Shown here piece after piece: positions 24,422-37,000 of a stretch of DNA of 48,020 nt; the first letter of the stretch is position 1; every line of letters starts with the position of its first letter. The stretch comes from Trichoplax sp. H2 (lineage: Eukaryota; Placozoa; Uniplacotomia; Trichoplacea), in contig NOWV01000325.1 of NCBI GenBank assembly GCA_003344405.1, positions 1-48,020 on the forward strand. The letters run 5' to 3'. The notes below the pieces were generated by a model, which had not been told where the DNA came from, searched no databases, and saw only the letters and a list, made by a program, of their open reading frames with translations. The translations under genes and the position numbers were made by a program.

Positions 24422-26204
24422 ATGGACCAAGTAACGACTTTAGTTGACCCACTAAAAGTGTTTGTAAAGGATTCTGTTCGTTTAGTCAAACGATGCACTA
24501 AACCTGACCGAAAAGGTATGAATAACTTCAACAGGCCTTTATTGCCTAGTTCAATTAAATATTCCATTCGACTTGCATGTTACATAAACGTAAAAATCAT
24601 CTTCTGCCTGTAAAATGATAACAATCTCTATTTTTCTGTAATGTACAGTAGAATTATAATGAATCATTTAATCTGGCCAGTATGTCACACCTTTTATCAG
24701 TATTTTAAATTAGTTTGGATCGTCATGACAAAATAAAAGTACCATCATTTTATATCTACAGAATAAGCGTACAGTATACAGATACACTGGACATAGGAAA
24801 TGTACGCTTTCTTGTCTTCTACTACGTAGTAATCATAGCATTGTGACTATCAAATTGGTTAGTCGTGATTAAAACAGTTTTTCTTCCATCATTATTCAAC
24901 GGTGTTGCTATTCGCATTATATTGAAACTACACTTTATACTGTAGTATGCTACGTTCTTAATAATCTGCTCTATGTTGTGATGAGAGGCCATCAACATCC
25001 ATTGAAGAATAAGCGTATGATACAAATTCTTCCGTTTTTGCCTTATGTGCTTTCTGTACAGTACCGTAAAAAGGTTTGAAGAAGGAATTATTCAATACCC
25101 ATACATTGATACAACCTGTTCTAACAAAGTAATACAATTAAGATTTTATGGATCAAATCCAATTGAATTGTAGAAACTTAGTTATGGCTATTGGATTCGA
25201 TCAAATTTTATTTATGTCGGTAACTCGGTAGGACGTATGATCACCAGCATTGTTGATCATAGTATCCACAAACATATCAAACAGGTTACTAAAAATAAAT
25301 ATAGAATCAGACTGCCTCATACTTATTACAAATAGTTTGTTACCATGTCTGCAAGTTATTAAGTATATCGATGGCATACTTAATTCGCTATCAATAAATT
25401 AGGATGATTTTAAATCACCATGCTAGCTAAAGTTACGCAATAATTACAATAAGCCAGTCAAGAGTTTCAGATATACCAAACTTATTGCCTCCAATAGAAG
25501 AATAATGCTTAACAATTCCTGTTACTATGTCTTTTCAATAAACTCGACAAAATGCTTTAAAAACGCTCTATACTGTACTGTCAATCTCAAGTTTTAAACT
25601 TAATTGACAGTGAAACAGTCACGTCAGATTTGTCATGTAACTAGCTACCATATTAGACAGTACGTTCATGGACACTGAAAATAGGACAACACTGTTTACC
25701 CTCTAGTAGTGTAACGACTCTGATAAGTTGTAGTATTAACGCTTTAGATTTACTGACCTCGTACATAATTACCTACAGACTGTGTTCTAGTTGAGATGAT
25801 ATCACATGATAGATAATAGAATTAAAAAATTGACTATGATTACTGATATATCGTACTTTCGATCGATTGCTTCTTGCTCATGCTTTTTTAAATTATGCCT
25901 TGTACCTACAATACGAGTAGATATATTGATATACTTGATAACCACTATTTGAACGTTTTGTCTTACATATTTGCTACGGATTGGACGCGCTAAATGAAAC
26001 AGAATTTCAAAAGATTGCATTTGCCACGGCTATCGGTTTTGGAATTATGGGATTTATAGGCTTTTTCGTTAAGTTGATCCACATCCCCATCAATAACATC
26101 ATCGTGTAAGTACAAATTTTCTCATTGATTCAGATACTGACAATATCTGGTCGTTTTTTATTCAGCTTATTATGAAATATTTCCTTTTCAACAGTGGAAG
26201 TTAA
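24422..26204 (+). CDS. SEC61G: Protein transport protein SEC61 subunit gamma
   Basis: Small tail-anchored subunit of the Sec61 translocon, which moves nascent secretory and membrane proteins across or into the ER membrane. Three exons join in phase: 24422-24515, 26003-26105 and 26195-26204, giving 68 residues, the length of the human protein. The ATG opens [18 protein letters not shown], followed by [14 protein letters not shown], the signature of the family's cytosolic amphipathic helix. The C-terminal half is the membrane segment, with [18 protein letters not shown] and the ending NNIIVGS. The last exon supplies only the final bases for V-G-S-stop. Intron 1 is about 1.5 kb, intron 2 is 89 bases. 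An AATAAA at 26282-26287 lies 78 bases past the stop. TPK1 ends 282 bases away on the other strand. No missing residues seen. Confidence 0.97.
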
Positions 26205-26485
26205 TCAACTGAATCGTATGTCGCCTATAGCGAGAAATGAATGGATTGTTTCTGTGCTTGCTGTAAACTTAACGTATGGCTAATAAAGCGTTATTAACAT
26301 ACCACATAGGATGTTGAATTGTTAGTGTAATTGAAATGTACTATCAGAGTTACAAATATAGTAGGTATTGTAAAATTCAAGAAATATCAGATTGATAAAA
26401 TACTTCCGTTTTCAGTAGCATAGCAAATAAATAATGAGGAGAGTGCCGGATAGTTTCATTATTACTAAATGTATTATCATAGAAT

Positions 26486-28409
26486 CTAATTTAAAGTATA
26501 ATTTATCTCCATGGACCAAATAACGTTATCGTCAGTTGTGATTGTAACTTCGTTAGATCCGTCAAAAGCATTTGAAGTACTTATCAAGCTACCAAACGCA
26601 AATTCGATTCCCTCTATTACAATTGCAAAACCAACGAAATGGCGATTATATATTTTGTTAGGGCAAATCAGCGAAATTGATCAAATAGCGTTAATATTTG
26701 ATGGGATAAAGCATGTTTTACATCGAATACTGATATCGATAGGGACAACACTAACCAACTGGGAGATTCCATTTCAATCCGGTAGTTCTTAAATTATTAC
26801 ATTTATTACCAATTGGAAGCAAGCTGCACCAATTACCTTCCATTTCAGTATTAACTAGGACTTTATGCTGACCCTACATAATATAAGATTAAAATATCAG
26901 TATTGATAACCCCCGCAAGCAAATAGCAAAAACATTATACGTGTATATTCATACTGGAGTCAGAAGGCAGATATATGATTTGACGGACAGCAGGATTATT
27001 TGAATCCGACTGATCTTCGCAGCTACATAAAGGGCATGGATGGATGCCATACTTTGGTCAAACCGATCATGCACTGCTCCTAGCGCTATAATGTAATCGC
27101 ACTACAGTACATTAAACGTATAAGTTATATCGAAATTTTAGTTGCTCACTAGCTATCCAGGACCAGACATAAAAATTGAAATTTGAATTATTTTTTGATA
27201 CATTAGTCAAATGACGTAAACCTGATTGAAATACTGTACAATGTTTGGATGATCGTAACTTTGCTTAGTGAATTATATCTATGCGAATATGCAGTATGAT
27301 AAAAGTATCCAAAATAACCTGAACGTTACGATACGGTTCTGTCTGTAAAACAAGTCTTAGGCATTTCAAGAAGTCATTTTCATCTTCGTCACTCTTGTGC
27401 ACAATGATAGTACCCTATTTCAAGTTGTATGATTCAGGCGAATGTAGTACTTCATGGATATTAAAAGTTTTAATTATTGTATACGATATTGCAGATGCTA
27501 ACCTTGTCCTTATAGTAGTTCTGGGCATTCGAATTGACGGAATCTAAATCTCCACAGATGACATCTGGAATATACCTTAATTACAAAGTATATTAAAGCT
27601 CTGAAGTAGATACAATGTAAAGTACACCACCAATTTACAACGGATACGCTATAGAATATGATCTTTACATAGAGTTCAAACTATTCAAATTATTACTAAG
27701 CTCACTTATTTCTGTCATCATCGAGTAACTCAAATACGTAATTGGCCCCACCATCTGCGCATACAGTCAGTTTAGCTGCAAAATGTGAAATTATGTTATA
27801 GGACATCATAATATTAGTTTTACTACAATATCTGAATACTGGTAAAACTATAGATATCATCGTGCCTTCCTGTCTAGAGTTGAACTCAATATGAGTAGTA
27901 TTATGATCTACTGTACATGCAGTCAGAAAATTATATTACGTAATACAAGAGAGATTAAAGTAAGTTATGTAGATGATAGCCTTCCTCATGTGAAATTTCA
28001 AAAGTACTTGTATCTATTGTAGATCAAAGATGTAAGTCTGTACGCGTATACCTTTACGCATCAACGTTGTTAGAAGATGGCGTTCACGCTCGTATAAACT
28101 TGCATTGCAAGTTACAGGCTGATTCAGGACAATCAAAATAATCCCTATATCTGAATACATAAAAGAGATTTAAATCGGTACAATCCGCATCAAATGTAGT
28201 TAAGATGTTGAAAGATTATCGAATTCGTAAGCACTATGACGAGACATTAATAGATCCTCTAGAAATGTTTGATACCTATACTAAACTAATACTGGCAAGT
28301 TCTATCATCCTATTAATTTTCCGCAATCACTCACACAATAAACTACGTACAGTCTTAAGCTACTATACAGTGCAAAAAATTCTTTCGAAGTGATATCGCT
28401 ATGATTCAT
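26486..28409 (-). CDS. TPK1: Thiamine pyrophosphokinase
   Basis: Transfers pyrophosphate from ATP to thiamine, making the cofactor thiamine diphosphate in the cytosol. Eight exons join in phase: 28364-28409, 28052-28150, 27706-27775, 27503-27575, 27319-27414, 26955-27101, 26760-26873 and 26486-26611, giving 256 residues (human about 243). An in-frame stop lies 9 bases before the ATG at 28409. The N-terminal exon is the least certain. Motifs in order: ILIVLNQP (21-27 region), CADGGAN (54-60), CGDLDS (79-84), [12 protein letters not shown] (104-115), [14 protein letters not shown] (135-148), [21 protein letters not shown] and [11 protein letters not shown] (223-233), ending in [12 protein letters not shown]. 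The acidic Mg/ATP residues of GDxDS and of the D-x-D-x-x-D stretch are kept, but the usual Q and T of the second motif are E and N, and the usual GG-GR motif reads GA-DR. The plus-strand frame 26511-26792 is a shadow of the last exons. Confidence 0.94.
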
Positions 28410-30148
28410 CTCTATCTAGATATAGAATATCTATCTCGATATTATAAGAAATAACTTGGTCCATTTTCTGCCTGTGTATCAGTTCGCATATTCACGAAGT
28501 TCATTGGTTCATAAAAGAATAGGTAGCAAGTGGTATTACATGAAAATGTTTTGGTGTTTTTACGTGCGTATCTATTGGCAAAAACTGATCATTAATTTGA
28601 CAATAACGTCCAGCGCAGCGAGAGCGTGGCCTGACTAGAATACGAATGATTGAGTGAGCTAGTTGTAGAGTATTCTACGTACAGTAAGTTGCAGCTAGTC
28701 AACCAATATGCACGAGGATTCCACTAGCTTGTTGCAATGATTCGTTAGCAGTCATAATAAAGTGCAATCTATGCTGTCTACGCGTATGATGCACCATTTT
28801 GCAAGATGTTTGTAAATAGCAAGAATCGACTGTCACTAACTGTACTCTAGGCGAACAAGTAGTCAAAATGTACGTAGCCATCGAGAGTCATCAGCGTAAT
28901 GCGCAATGTGCACCAATTCAATGGACAATCAATCAATATGCTGTACAGTGTGCAGTCATTTTACGATACTATACCTTCTTGAATTGTTGTAATCTCTGAT
29001 ATGGAAGGTATGCAATTCATACTCATTCTAAAGGAAATAAGGATAGCTTGTAATTTGACTACTTCAAATGGCTGTCGAAAGGATCGAAGATGTTATGTAC
29101 AATTCTCATGATTCAACAAGAATGAGCAGCGTCCAGGTATACTAAACACTATTATACTGTACAGTGTCCAGTCCAGCTTGCTATCACCATTTGTTTACGA
29201 ATTCCAGTAACTCATTCCAGGCCTCAGTAGACCATCAGTATGAGTGTGGTAAGAAAGAGCGATGCTGTATGTACAGTGTACAGTGTACAGTGGATACTGC
29301 ATACAGTACTGTACAGTACTGTACTGTACTGTACTATACTGTACTGTATGGTTGTAGCGGGTACAGTACCGCACCGAACCTTTGTACTGTACACTGTACA
29401 CTGTATGCAGTATCCACTGTACACTGTACACTGTACAGCATCGCCCTTTCTTACTGTGTAGTGCCATCAGTATGAGTGTGGTAAGAAAGAGCGATGCTGT
29501 ACAGTATGTACAGTGTACAGTGTACAGTGGATACTGCATACAGTACTGTACTGTACTGTACTATACTGTATGGTTGTAGCGGGTACCGCACCGAACCTCT
29601 GTACTGTACTGTACTGTACACTGTATGCAGTATCCACTGTACACTGTACACTGTACAGCATCGCTCTTTCTTACTGTGCAGTGCCATCAGTATGAGTGTG
29701 GTAAGAAAGAGCGATGCTGTATGTACATTGTACAGTGTACAGTGTACAGTGGATACTGCATAATATACTGTATCATTCTACTGTATTATAGCTTTACTGT
29801 ATTTTTAAAGAAAAATACAGTATTGCCCGAAAGTGACAAAATGTTATGAAACAGTATGTACAGTACAGTACAGTACAGTACATGTACATACTGTACTGTA
29901 CACTGTATGCAGTATCCACTGTACTGTACAGCATCGCTCTCGCTACTGTGCAGTGCTGTACCGTAACGCACCGTAACGTACCGTACCGTAACGCACCGCA
30001 CCGGACCGCGCAAACAAGTCAAAATCGGAGAGTGATGACCATAGAGTGAAGACAGTAGTACCGTACTGTACAGTATACTCCACAGTAGATAGCACTGTAC
30101 AGTACGGTACTGTACACTGTACAGTGAGTCAACGCCCGTAATCAATAG
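28410..30148. other. Intergenic region between TPK1 and the COX7A-like gene
   Basis: From 28410 to about 29155 I see no gene; this should hold the TPK1 promoter. From 29157 to 30125 the DNA is dominated by TACAG/TACTG pentamers, including the foldback units listed separately. At 29950-30005 there is a GC-richer variant array built from ACCGTA and ACCGCA steps. All reading frames in the repeat part are periodic artefacts. Confidence 0.6.
29232..29950. repeat. Three tandem foldback (hairpin) units of about 220-260 bp
   Basis: Each unit is a long imperfect palindrome. The outer arms are GTAAGAAAGAGCGATGCTGT on the left and ACAGCATCGCTCTTTCTTAC on the right. Next come TGTACAGTG repeats, then GGATACTGCATACAGT against ACTGTATGCAGTATCC, then a loop of TACTG pentamers and the phrase GGTTGTAGCGGGTA. 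Hairpins span 29249-29454, 29481-29674 and 29701-29946. They are separated by a repeated 26-bp spacer containing CCATCAGTATGAGTGTG. Unit 3 lost its original loop, which is replaced by about 110 bases of AT-rich DNA, and has a degraded right arm. Structure resembles foldback or MITE-type elements, but no target-site duplication or transposase is visible. Confidence 0.85.
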
Positions 30149-31598
30149 CCCTGGCTACTTCAAAGGCTGCCATTGCTGTGGACGTGCGTGCATCTGCTGG
30201 TGTTTTTCAACAAGAAACAAGAAGCAAATTGGCCATCCATTTTTCAATTTCCAAAGAGTTTATAAAAGCACCAATTCAAGATGGGAATGCTAGATATGTG
30301 GGTTTATAGGCCTAACAACACAGTCAAGTTCCAAAGGAAATTTCAGGTAGGCAACTTGGATCCTATCGTTGGAGATCGAAGCGATACGTAATGTAAAGTA
30401 GTAGAGTAGTTGAGGTTACAATCGTCACGGTAAAATGAGCCGCTGAAGAAACCATAGGTAAAATGTCAAGAATACCCTGATGGATTGCGATCATGAATGC
30501 ATTGACTCTTGACTACCGACTACTTTGTATCAGTTGTTGTAATAATGTAAAGTTAAGCTGTCAATGACTCTACGTAAAGATGCTACCAAAGCCTAAAATG
30601 CAGCGATCTACTTCACTCAGTGCAACACTAACCAACGACAGCTTGCATAGTAATCAATTCTTACTGGCTGTTTTGTAACAGTGCTACAGGCAAGGATTGC
30701 AAAACACAAACTAGCTCTTGCTACATACTCTACTTTAACGGTGAAATATGGATAGTATGAAAGTACAGAGTGTACTACTAGTCCTCAGAAACTTGGCAAA
30801 GTGCAGAAAATGATCAAGGTGTTTACTCCCAATACCAATACACTGCCTTAATACTCTAATTACTTGCCAAACACGTCCAAATGCCACAAAATAGAGTGCA
30901 GTTTGAACTCAATTTGACAGACACAACCGGTACCAGGATCGCCATTTTGAAATCCAACGCTGCTAACAGCGTAATCCATAAAGTCCCATTAATAGGATTG
31001 GATGGTAATTGCTCTTTTCTCTCATCTCCTATACAGTGTACAGCATACAGTAACTTACCCTTTAAAACAACTCCCATTTCAATAATTTGGTACATCATCT
31101 ACCAGTAGTTTTATTATTGACATGACAACTAAATGTAGAATCTGACAAATTTCCATTGAAAAACGGTCAGATCAAATAGCATCGCACTCGCTATAACTAA
31201 AAGCTTACCTTTTTAAAATCTTTCGTTTCATAAATTGACTTACCAATTTGGTAATGCAATGATGAATGAAATTCTCTAATATTGTACAGTATACCTAATG
31301 TACTGCGAATCACATAGGATACTGTAACAAGGCCGTGTCAAACCGGTTTGCCACTCAGCATGTTCTCACTTATATCGTACCAGTTATATGTTATACACGC
31401 ATATACTTTCGGTCATTCTATTTCATAAACTATTTCATGTTCTAGGCTGGCAATTCTCTAGTCTTCTTAAAACGGGGTGGCTTAGATCGGCTTATTTACC
31501 GTGGTGTGCTAACTTATGCGTTTGTTGGCATTGGGTATGCATTATATAGTATATCCCTTGTTGCACTTGGAAAGAAGAAAAAAGTAACCAGTCAGTAA
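30149..31598 (+). CDS. COX7A: Cytochrome c oxidase subunit 7A-like protein, possible frameshift
   Basis: COX7A proteins are small single-pass inner mitochondrial membrane subunits of complex IV; the COX7A2L relative links complexes III and IV. The secure part is two exons: one ending at 30346 (PNNTVKFQRKFQ) and 31446-31598 (VFLKRGGLDRLIYRG, then a membrane segment, then GKKKKVTSQ and a stop), joined in phase 0 across GTAGGC/TCTAG. This matches the family pattern NKV--QK-FQ, (P)LYLKGG--D-LLYR, TM, short basic tail. Upstream, 30142-30306 is open in another frame and encodes a Ser/Ala/Arg/Lys-rich stretch (SKAAIAVDVRASAGVFQQET) like a mitochondrial presequence. It is out of frame by one base at the TTT near 30303. 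So either the assembly has a one-base error, or translation starts at the in-frame ATG at 30281 or 30296. A first exon further upstream is not found. AATAAA at 31715-31720. Confidence 0.7.
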
Positions 31599-34079
31599 CT
31601 TAACCTTTGGCTATCAATGAAGAAAAGAACACGGAGCGAGCAGTGAATAACTGAATAGATGTTGAAATAGCAGCACGTAAAGAACTCAAAGAGAAGTCTT
31701 GTCGCTATACAAAAAATAAAGTAATTCCGATATCCTGTTGGATATGCTTGATAATTTAGGTATATTTTTAATTACATTGAAACACCGTCCGCACTTAGTG
31801 TAATGTTAACATACTGCTTCGAGCTGCAAGTATGTTGTATGCAGATGCGAGAGAGTGAGCAAATTTCGTTACTTACCGTGAATTCTGTTGGCTAACAGCC
31901 AGCTGATAGTTCATATGTATTGGACTTAGTCGAAATTTTAAAAATTGAGCATTATAACACAATATGATCAGTATTCATTTGAAGTAATTCCATTTTATAA
32001 TGATATGCCTTCTAACAAAACTGTACTTAAAACAGCTACCGTAACTATAGAAACCTTGCGATTTATGCCTTGGATTTGTGTACTACCTGCAAACTGGTTC
32101 TTAATCCCTTGTAGCTCTCGTGTTATTGCATACTTATTTAAGAAAATAAATGGAACTGTATTAATCAATGGTTGTATACTATGTTGTGTGCTCGGAAAGT
32201 TGATTTCCTTTTAACTACCGAAGCAAAATATATTTTTCTTCGTTAATACTAGTAAATAAAACTTTTAAATACATCACAGGTAATACAGTACCGTGTGATC
32301 TTTGCTTCTGCCATAAATTGATAACTAGAAGACCCAAGTAGTCATAACTACGCAGTACAAGGAACTCAAGTTTACAGTTTAATTTCTATACTGTATAGCC
32401 AATTTCATTAACTGACTGTAACAAATACTCCATCACACAGTATTGAATATTTCAAAATAATGTTATAATTCAGTAAAGACTAAAACTTCAATTCGCCTTC
32501 ATCCACAACATTGGATAACATAAAAATATCGTAAGTTTTACAAGATTTGAATATTATTTCGAGCATGGTTCAACTTCCAGATTGATTGAGCAAACTGAAT
32601 GAAGTATCAGCTGAATAATGGATTTACTTTCATAACTTAAAAATGTATGCTTGGTAAAAATTAGATGCACTTATTCTGACAAAAATATCAGTCATTCGGA
32701 ATTCATGGGAGTGCGGGTAGTAGGATTGGTAAATTTAAATGGAGTGAATATTGTATACTAGTGCAAAGGATATAATTTTAGCTTTACTCTCATACTGAGC
32801 TTGGCTTATGTCTCAAACAAAGGGAAATAATATGTAAGGAAAGCTAATAAGGGTCTAGCTATTGCTATTTGTAGTTGTTTGATTCAAAATTTCATAGTGA
32901 TTTCCTCCAAAGCATTAAGGCAATCTTTGTTGAACAGAAAACGTTATACGAACCCTGCTGTACGATTATAATCCAAAAAAATACATGCCAATGCGTTTTT
33001 AACTAATGCTTTTCAACATCTGATTATATTCGAAGTGTTTGTTGGCAAGTATTACGAATCGGCATAGCAATATTATGTAAAACTGACGCCATAACCTGAG
33101 ATTCGACAACTACATCATTAAAGATGATGATATTTCATAATAAAATCAATCAAGTCACTCGTTGTATCCCATCAATCCTCTCCTTTCATTTTCTATTACA
33201 ATCATGTTGATATTAACTAGTTAATTAATAAAGAACGAAAAATTTAATAATCTGGTGTTATTAAGTACGGTAATATCCATCCAAACGTTTACTATTTAGC
33301 CACCTAATGCATTGTACATCAGTGCCATATAAATTGGTATAAACGGTTACAAAAATGGTGCTGCTAATTGGTTAAATAGAATGAAGATTAATATGTTATT
33401 ACAAAGGCGGTAAAATAACGTTCTTCTTCCAAATACTGCATAATCAGGATTTCAATCGTTGATTAAAATAATGATCAGAAACATGTAAGAAAACAACAGT
33501 AAAATAATAATTTTCGTAAATGGCAGAGGTCTTACTATGCCTATGCTTGGCAACAGAAAATTAGCACTTTAGTGCAGGTCAATTCGGAGAATGTGGTTCA
33601 CGCGCCTTATAACTTGCCTTAACTAATTTATCAACATTAATGATGCTGATTCGGCTAGATTATATGAAGATAAAAGTTCTTATTGTATTTAAAAAACCCA
33701 ATACATGAAAACATTTAATAATTAGGCTAACATTAACTTCAACACAATCCTGATTACAATCTTACGGCCTATTAATTGCAATATTTACCGTAGTTTTGTA
33801 GATTTTATCAGTGCATAACGTAGGTTAGTCGTAACCTTTGATAATTAAAATAAACTAAGCAAGTGCAAATAAAAGTGTTACTGCTGAGGTATTTGATCTT
33901 ATTTATCTCTTAGTGGCGAGGATTATATTATCACAATAATACGTGATATAAGCAATTACAATACAATTATAATAAGTCGGTTATATTCCTATCACAACGT
34001 TCTAAATTGATCTATTAGCTCATAGTTATCATTGCTAATGGATATCATGTATCCATTTTATCATTAAACCACATTAATT
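31599..34079. other. Intergenic region between the COX7A-like and Caspr-like genes
   Basis: The left end holds the COX7A-like 3' flank with AATAAA at 31715-31720; the right end is the 3' flank of the Caspr-like gene. One stretch, about 31945-32214, is open on both strands: the plus frame ends KKINGTVLINGCILCCVLGK, the minus frame contains NRKVSIVTVAVLSTVLLEG. Neither has a recognisable domain, an ATG in a good place or clear splice sites, so I do not call a gene. The remainder is AT-rich with no structure I can name. Confidence 0.5.
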
Positions 34080-37000
34080 TCACACGTACAATTCCTTTTT
34101 CCCATTAATCGTATCTACTTCAGGGCCAATTGCTTTGAATTCGACAGTAGCTTGATGTTCATCTGCTTTAGCTTCTTCAGTAGTGTATTTACCAGCATCT
34201 TGCTTTGATTTACGTACGTATAAGGCAATGATGATTCCAAGAACAATAAGTACGAAAATTATAATTCCAACAATACCTCCTGGCGTAACGTTAGCTTGAG
34301 CTCCGACAGATGGTAACGTAGCTAGGATTCTAGTTGGTGAGAGACTACGAATACTGGGTGTAGGAGTACCAGTCCAATAACTAATACTACTAGTACAAAC
34401 TCCTGAAATTGGATCACGACCTTGCGAGTTGCGAATAAATGTCACTGAATTGTTTCTGGGTATACTGAAGGCCAAATTCATAATTCGGATTCCAACGAAA
34501 GAAATATCATTAATACACATCGATACTGAAATATCGTTATTAGAGCTTCCTAATACGACGATGGGCAAATTGAGAACTGATAAACCAACATTGCTGCGCA
34601 CAAGGCTGGTAACTCCATCGATGCTGATAGTATCATCAGTTGGGCTGATTATTACTTTATGCAATTTGGTATCACTTAGAATGCCTCGTAGCGTAACACG
34701 CATATTACCAACGGATACGTATCCTTCACCATTCACTAGTCCAAATTCCATCTGTTGTCCACTTCTTGTTTGAACATGAAATATTCTACAGTTCGATGAA
34801 TTAGTAACAAAAGTAAAACTGATATCCTCACGTCCATTTGGGAGACGCGGCAAAATGTTCGAAGCTTTGTATTCAATTACATTGTTACCAGAGAAATGAG
34901 CTCCCTTTGCTGATCAAATAGAAAAATCAAACAATCACACAATTGCCATTTAGACCGTAATAGTATTATATAAATAATTATCCAACATGTATTATACATG
35001 GGTACTATTCTAACGTCTATCAAGCTTCAGTATTATACAATCTACGAATTGCAGTCTGCAACAAATTTCTTAAGGTAGAATCAGTATCGTTATAATAATA
35101 AACATACGTGCTTCACATCTTTCTCCAGTCCAATCAGTATTAGTGCAATCACATCGGAAGCTACTGTAGTTTCCAGTACATGGTGTATTGTGCTGACAAG
35201 GTAGAAAGAAGCAGGCCTTTCCACATCCATTCTTTACCCCTTGGAAAGCAGCAGCAAATGAATCAAGATGTTGCAAGCTTTCGCTAATATACAAACTACC
35301 GATACATCCAATAAAGCCATTCGACGGCCTGGTCATGAGTAAACAAAAAGCAAACGCGAAAACATTACATATACATTTAGTAGCACTTCTTATAAGATAA
35401 TACGAATAAATAAGTACAACATCGCACAAGAAATTTAAAAGGTGTCACATTTGAACCAATTCACAATTTCCATTTACCTCTGTGGGTTATAACCAACGAA
35501 CAATGGACCATCAATATCAAGTCTTGCTACCTGATGTGATTGTTGAAAAGTACGAAATACTTCTGGCAGGCTATCTACTCTTAAACTGACTCGACTCGGA
35601 GAAAAAAATAGCCGAACCCTATGCCATTGATCATCGTTGTAGCGAGTATTAGCGGCACTATTGACAGTTAAGGTAGCATTATCGATACCTTGTCCTAAAT
35701 TATACTGCATCTGTACAGCAGACGACTGTACGGACAATTCGAAGAAATCTCCAGTTCTACCGACATTTTTTAACAATGTACCATTAGCCACAGTTGATTT
35801 AAAGGCTATGTCTATTATGCCTTTAAACGAATTCTGCCAGTCTGGTAACTCTATCCTTGATGCTCTTGTTGTAAACGTGATGATATGGTTAGGAGCAGCT
35901 GTAGAAATGGTTCAAGGTTAACAGATATTAGTATAATATTGCGTACTTACTAATAACAACTTGTTAAGAGCTTTCTAAAAAGCTTATTGCATTATTAAGA
36001 CATTCGTTTAATGTAGTCCTTTTCATACCGTTTCCTCTGCAAATCAGTTTACCAACACTATATATACCAATTCTGCTACTGTCCAGCGATTCGAAGCCAA
36101 ATCTCACTTGTTTAACTGGAAGGTATCTCTTATCGTTTAAAGAACCACTGTCTGTCAGCACGGTATTACCAAAATTACCATCACAGTTACACATTTTGGT
36201 TCTATTAGCACAACTTCCGGTAACACCACAAGCACATTTACGTGAATCAGCGGGCGCTCCACCCCAGCTAACCATTTTCATGTTATTTCTTGATACCCAC
36301 CATCCATATGGCGTATTCGGGGTGTTTAGAAGAACAGACTTTTGACAACGATACACGATATTTTGGGAACAGCTTTCAGAAATATCAGCTAGCGCTGCTG
36401 CTTGTTTGATGGAAACATTTCCAAATTGCTGGCCTGTTCCTTCCTTATATATTAAATTATAAGAGTATCTTCCAGGACCAACGCTCTGACGTGAGGAAGG
36501 TAACACTGTCAGAGTTTCTCGATCATGAGCTATTTCAGTGACAGTCTGCTGTGTGTCAGAACATCGAGTTCGAAATGGTTCTAAAGAGCCTAACGGACCA
36601 TCAGGATCGATAGTATAAACTCCAGTTGTAGCAGAGGGATTGAACGTGAATATTTCTTGACAATTTCTGCGATATTTATCTATATTGGTAAATTGATCAA
36701 TTGCATTACCGTTGTCATAGTTTTTAAATTAATCATTACAGTGTAAAGCAAGAGTTTATCGTTATTGTGCTAATTACAAAATACGTCGACTCGTTAATTT
36801 ACATGGGATAGAGTCAATATTACACTATTTATAATCTTAACTTACACAACTGACAATAGGTTCCTTCATAATTACTATTTGAGCCACAAATACAAGCGAA
36901 TGAGCCAGGATTGCTAACACAAGTAGCGTTGTTGTAGCATGGGAAAAATGGTTGACAAAAGTTTTGAATGGAGCAACTGTTATAAATTATATTGTTACGA

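Noticed and set aside
26511-26792. 94-codon plus-strand frame starting MDQITLSS
   Set aside because: It is the antisense of the last two TPK1 exons, whose minus-strand frame matches the TPK family motif by motif.
29164-30145. Overlapping frames on both strands in the foldback array
   Set aside because: Same cause: pentamer and TGTACAGTG repeats read in several frames. No start context, splice sites or domain.
30881-31108. 75-codon plus-strand frame inside the COX7A-like intron
   Set aside because: No family match and also open on the other strand. It is flanked by exons of a different, well-supported gene.
34429-34773. 114-codon plus-strand frame
   Set aside because: Shadow of the LamG4 exon of the Caspr-like gene on the opposite strand.
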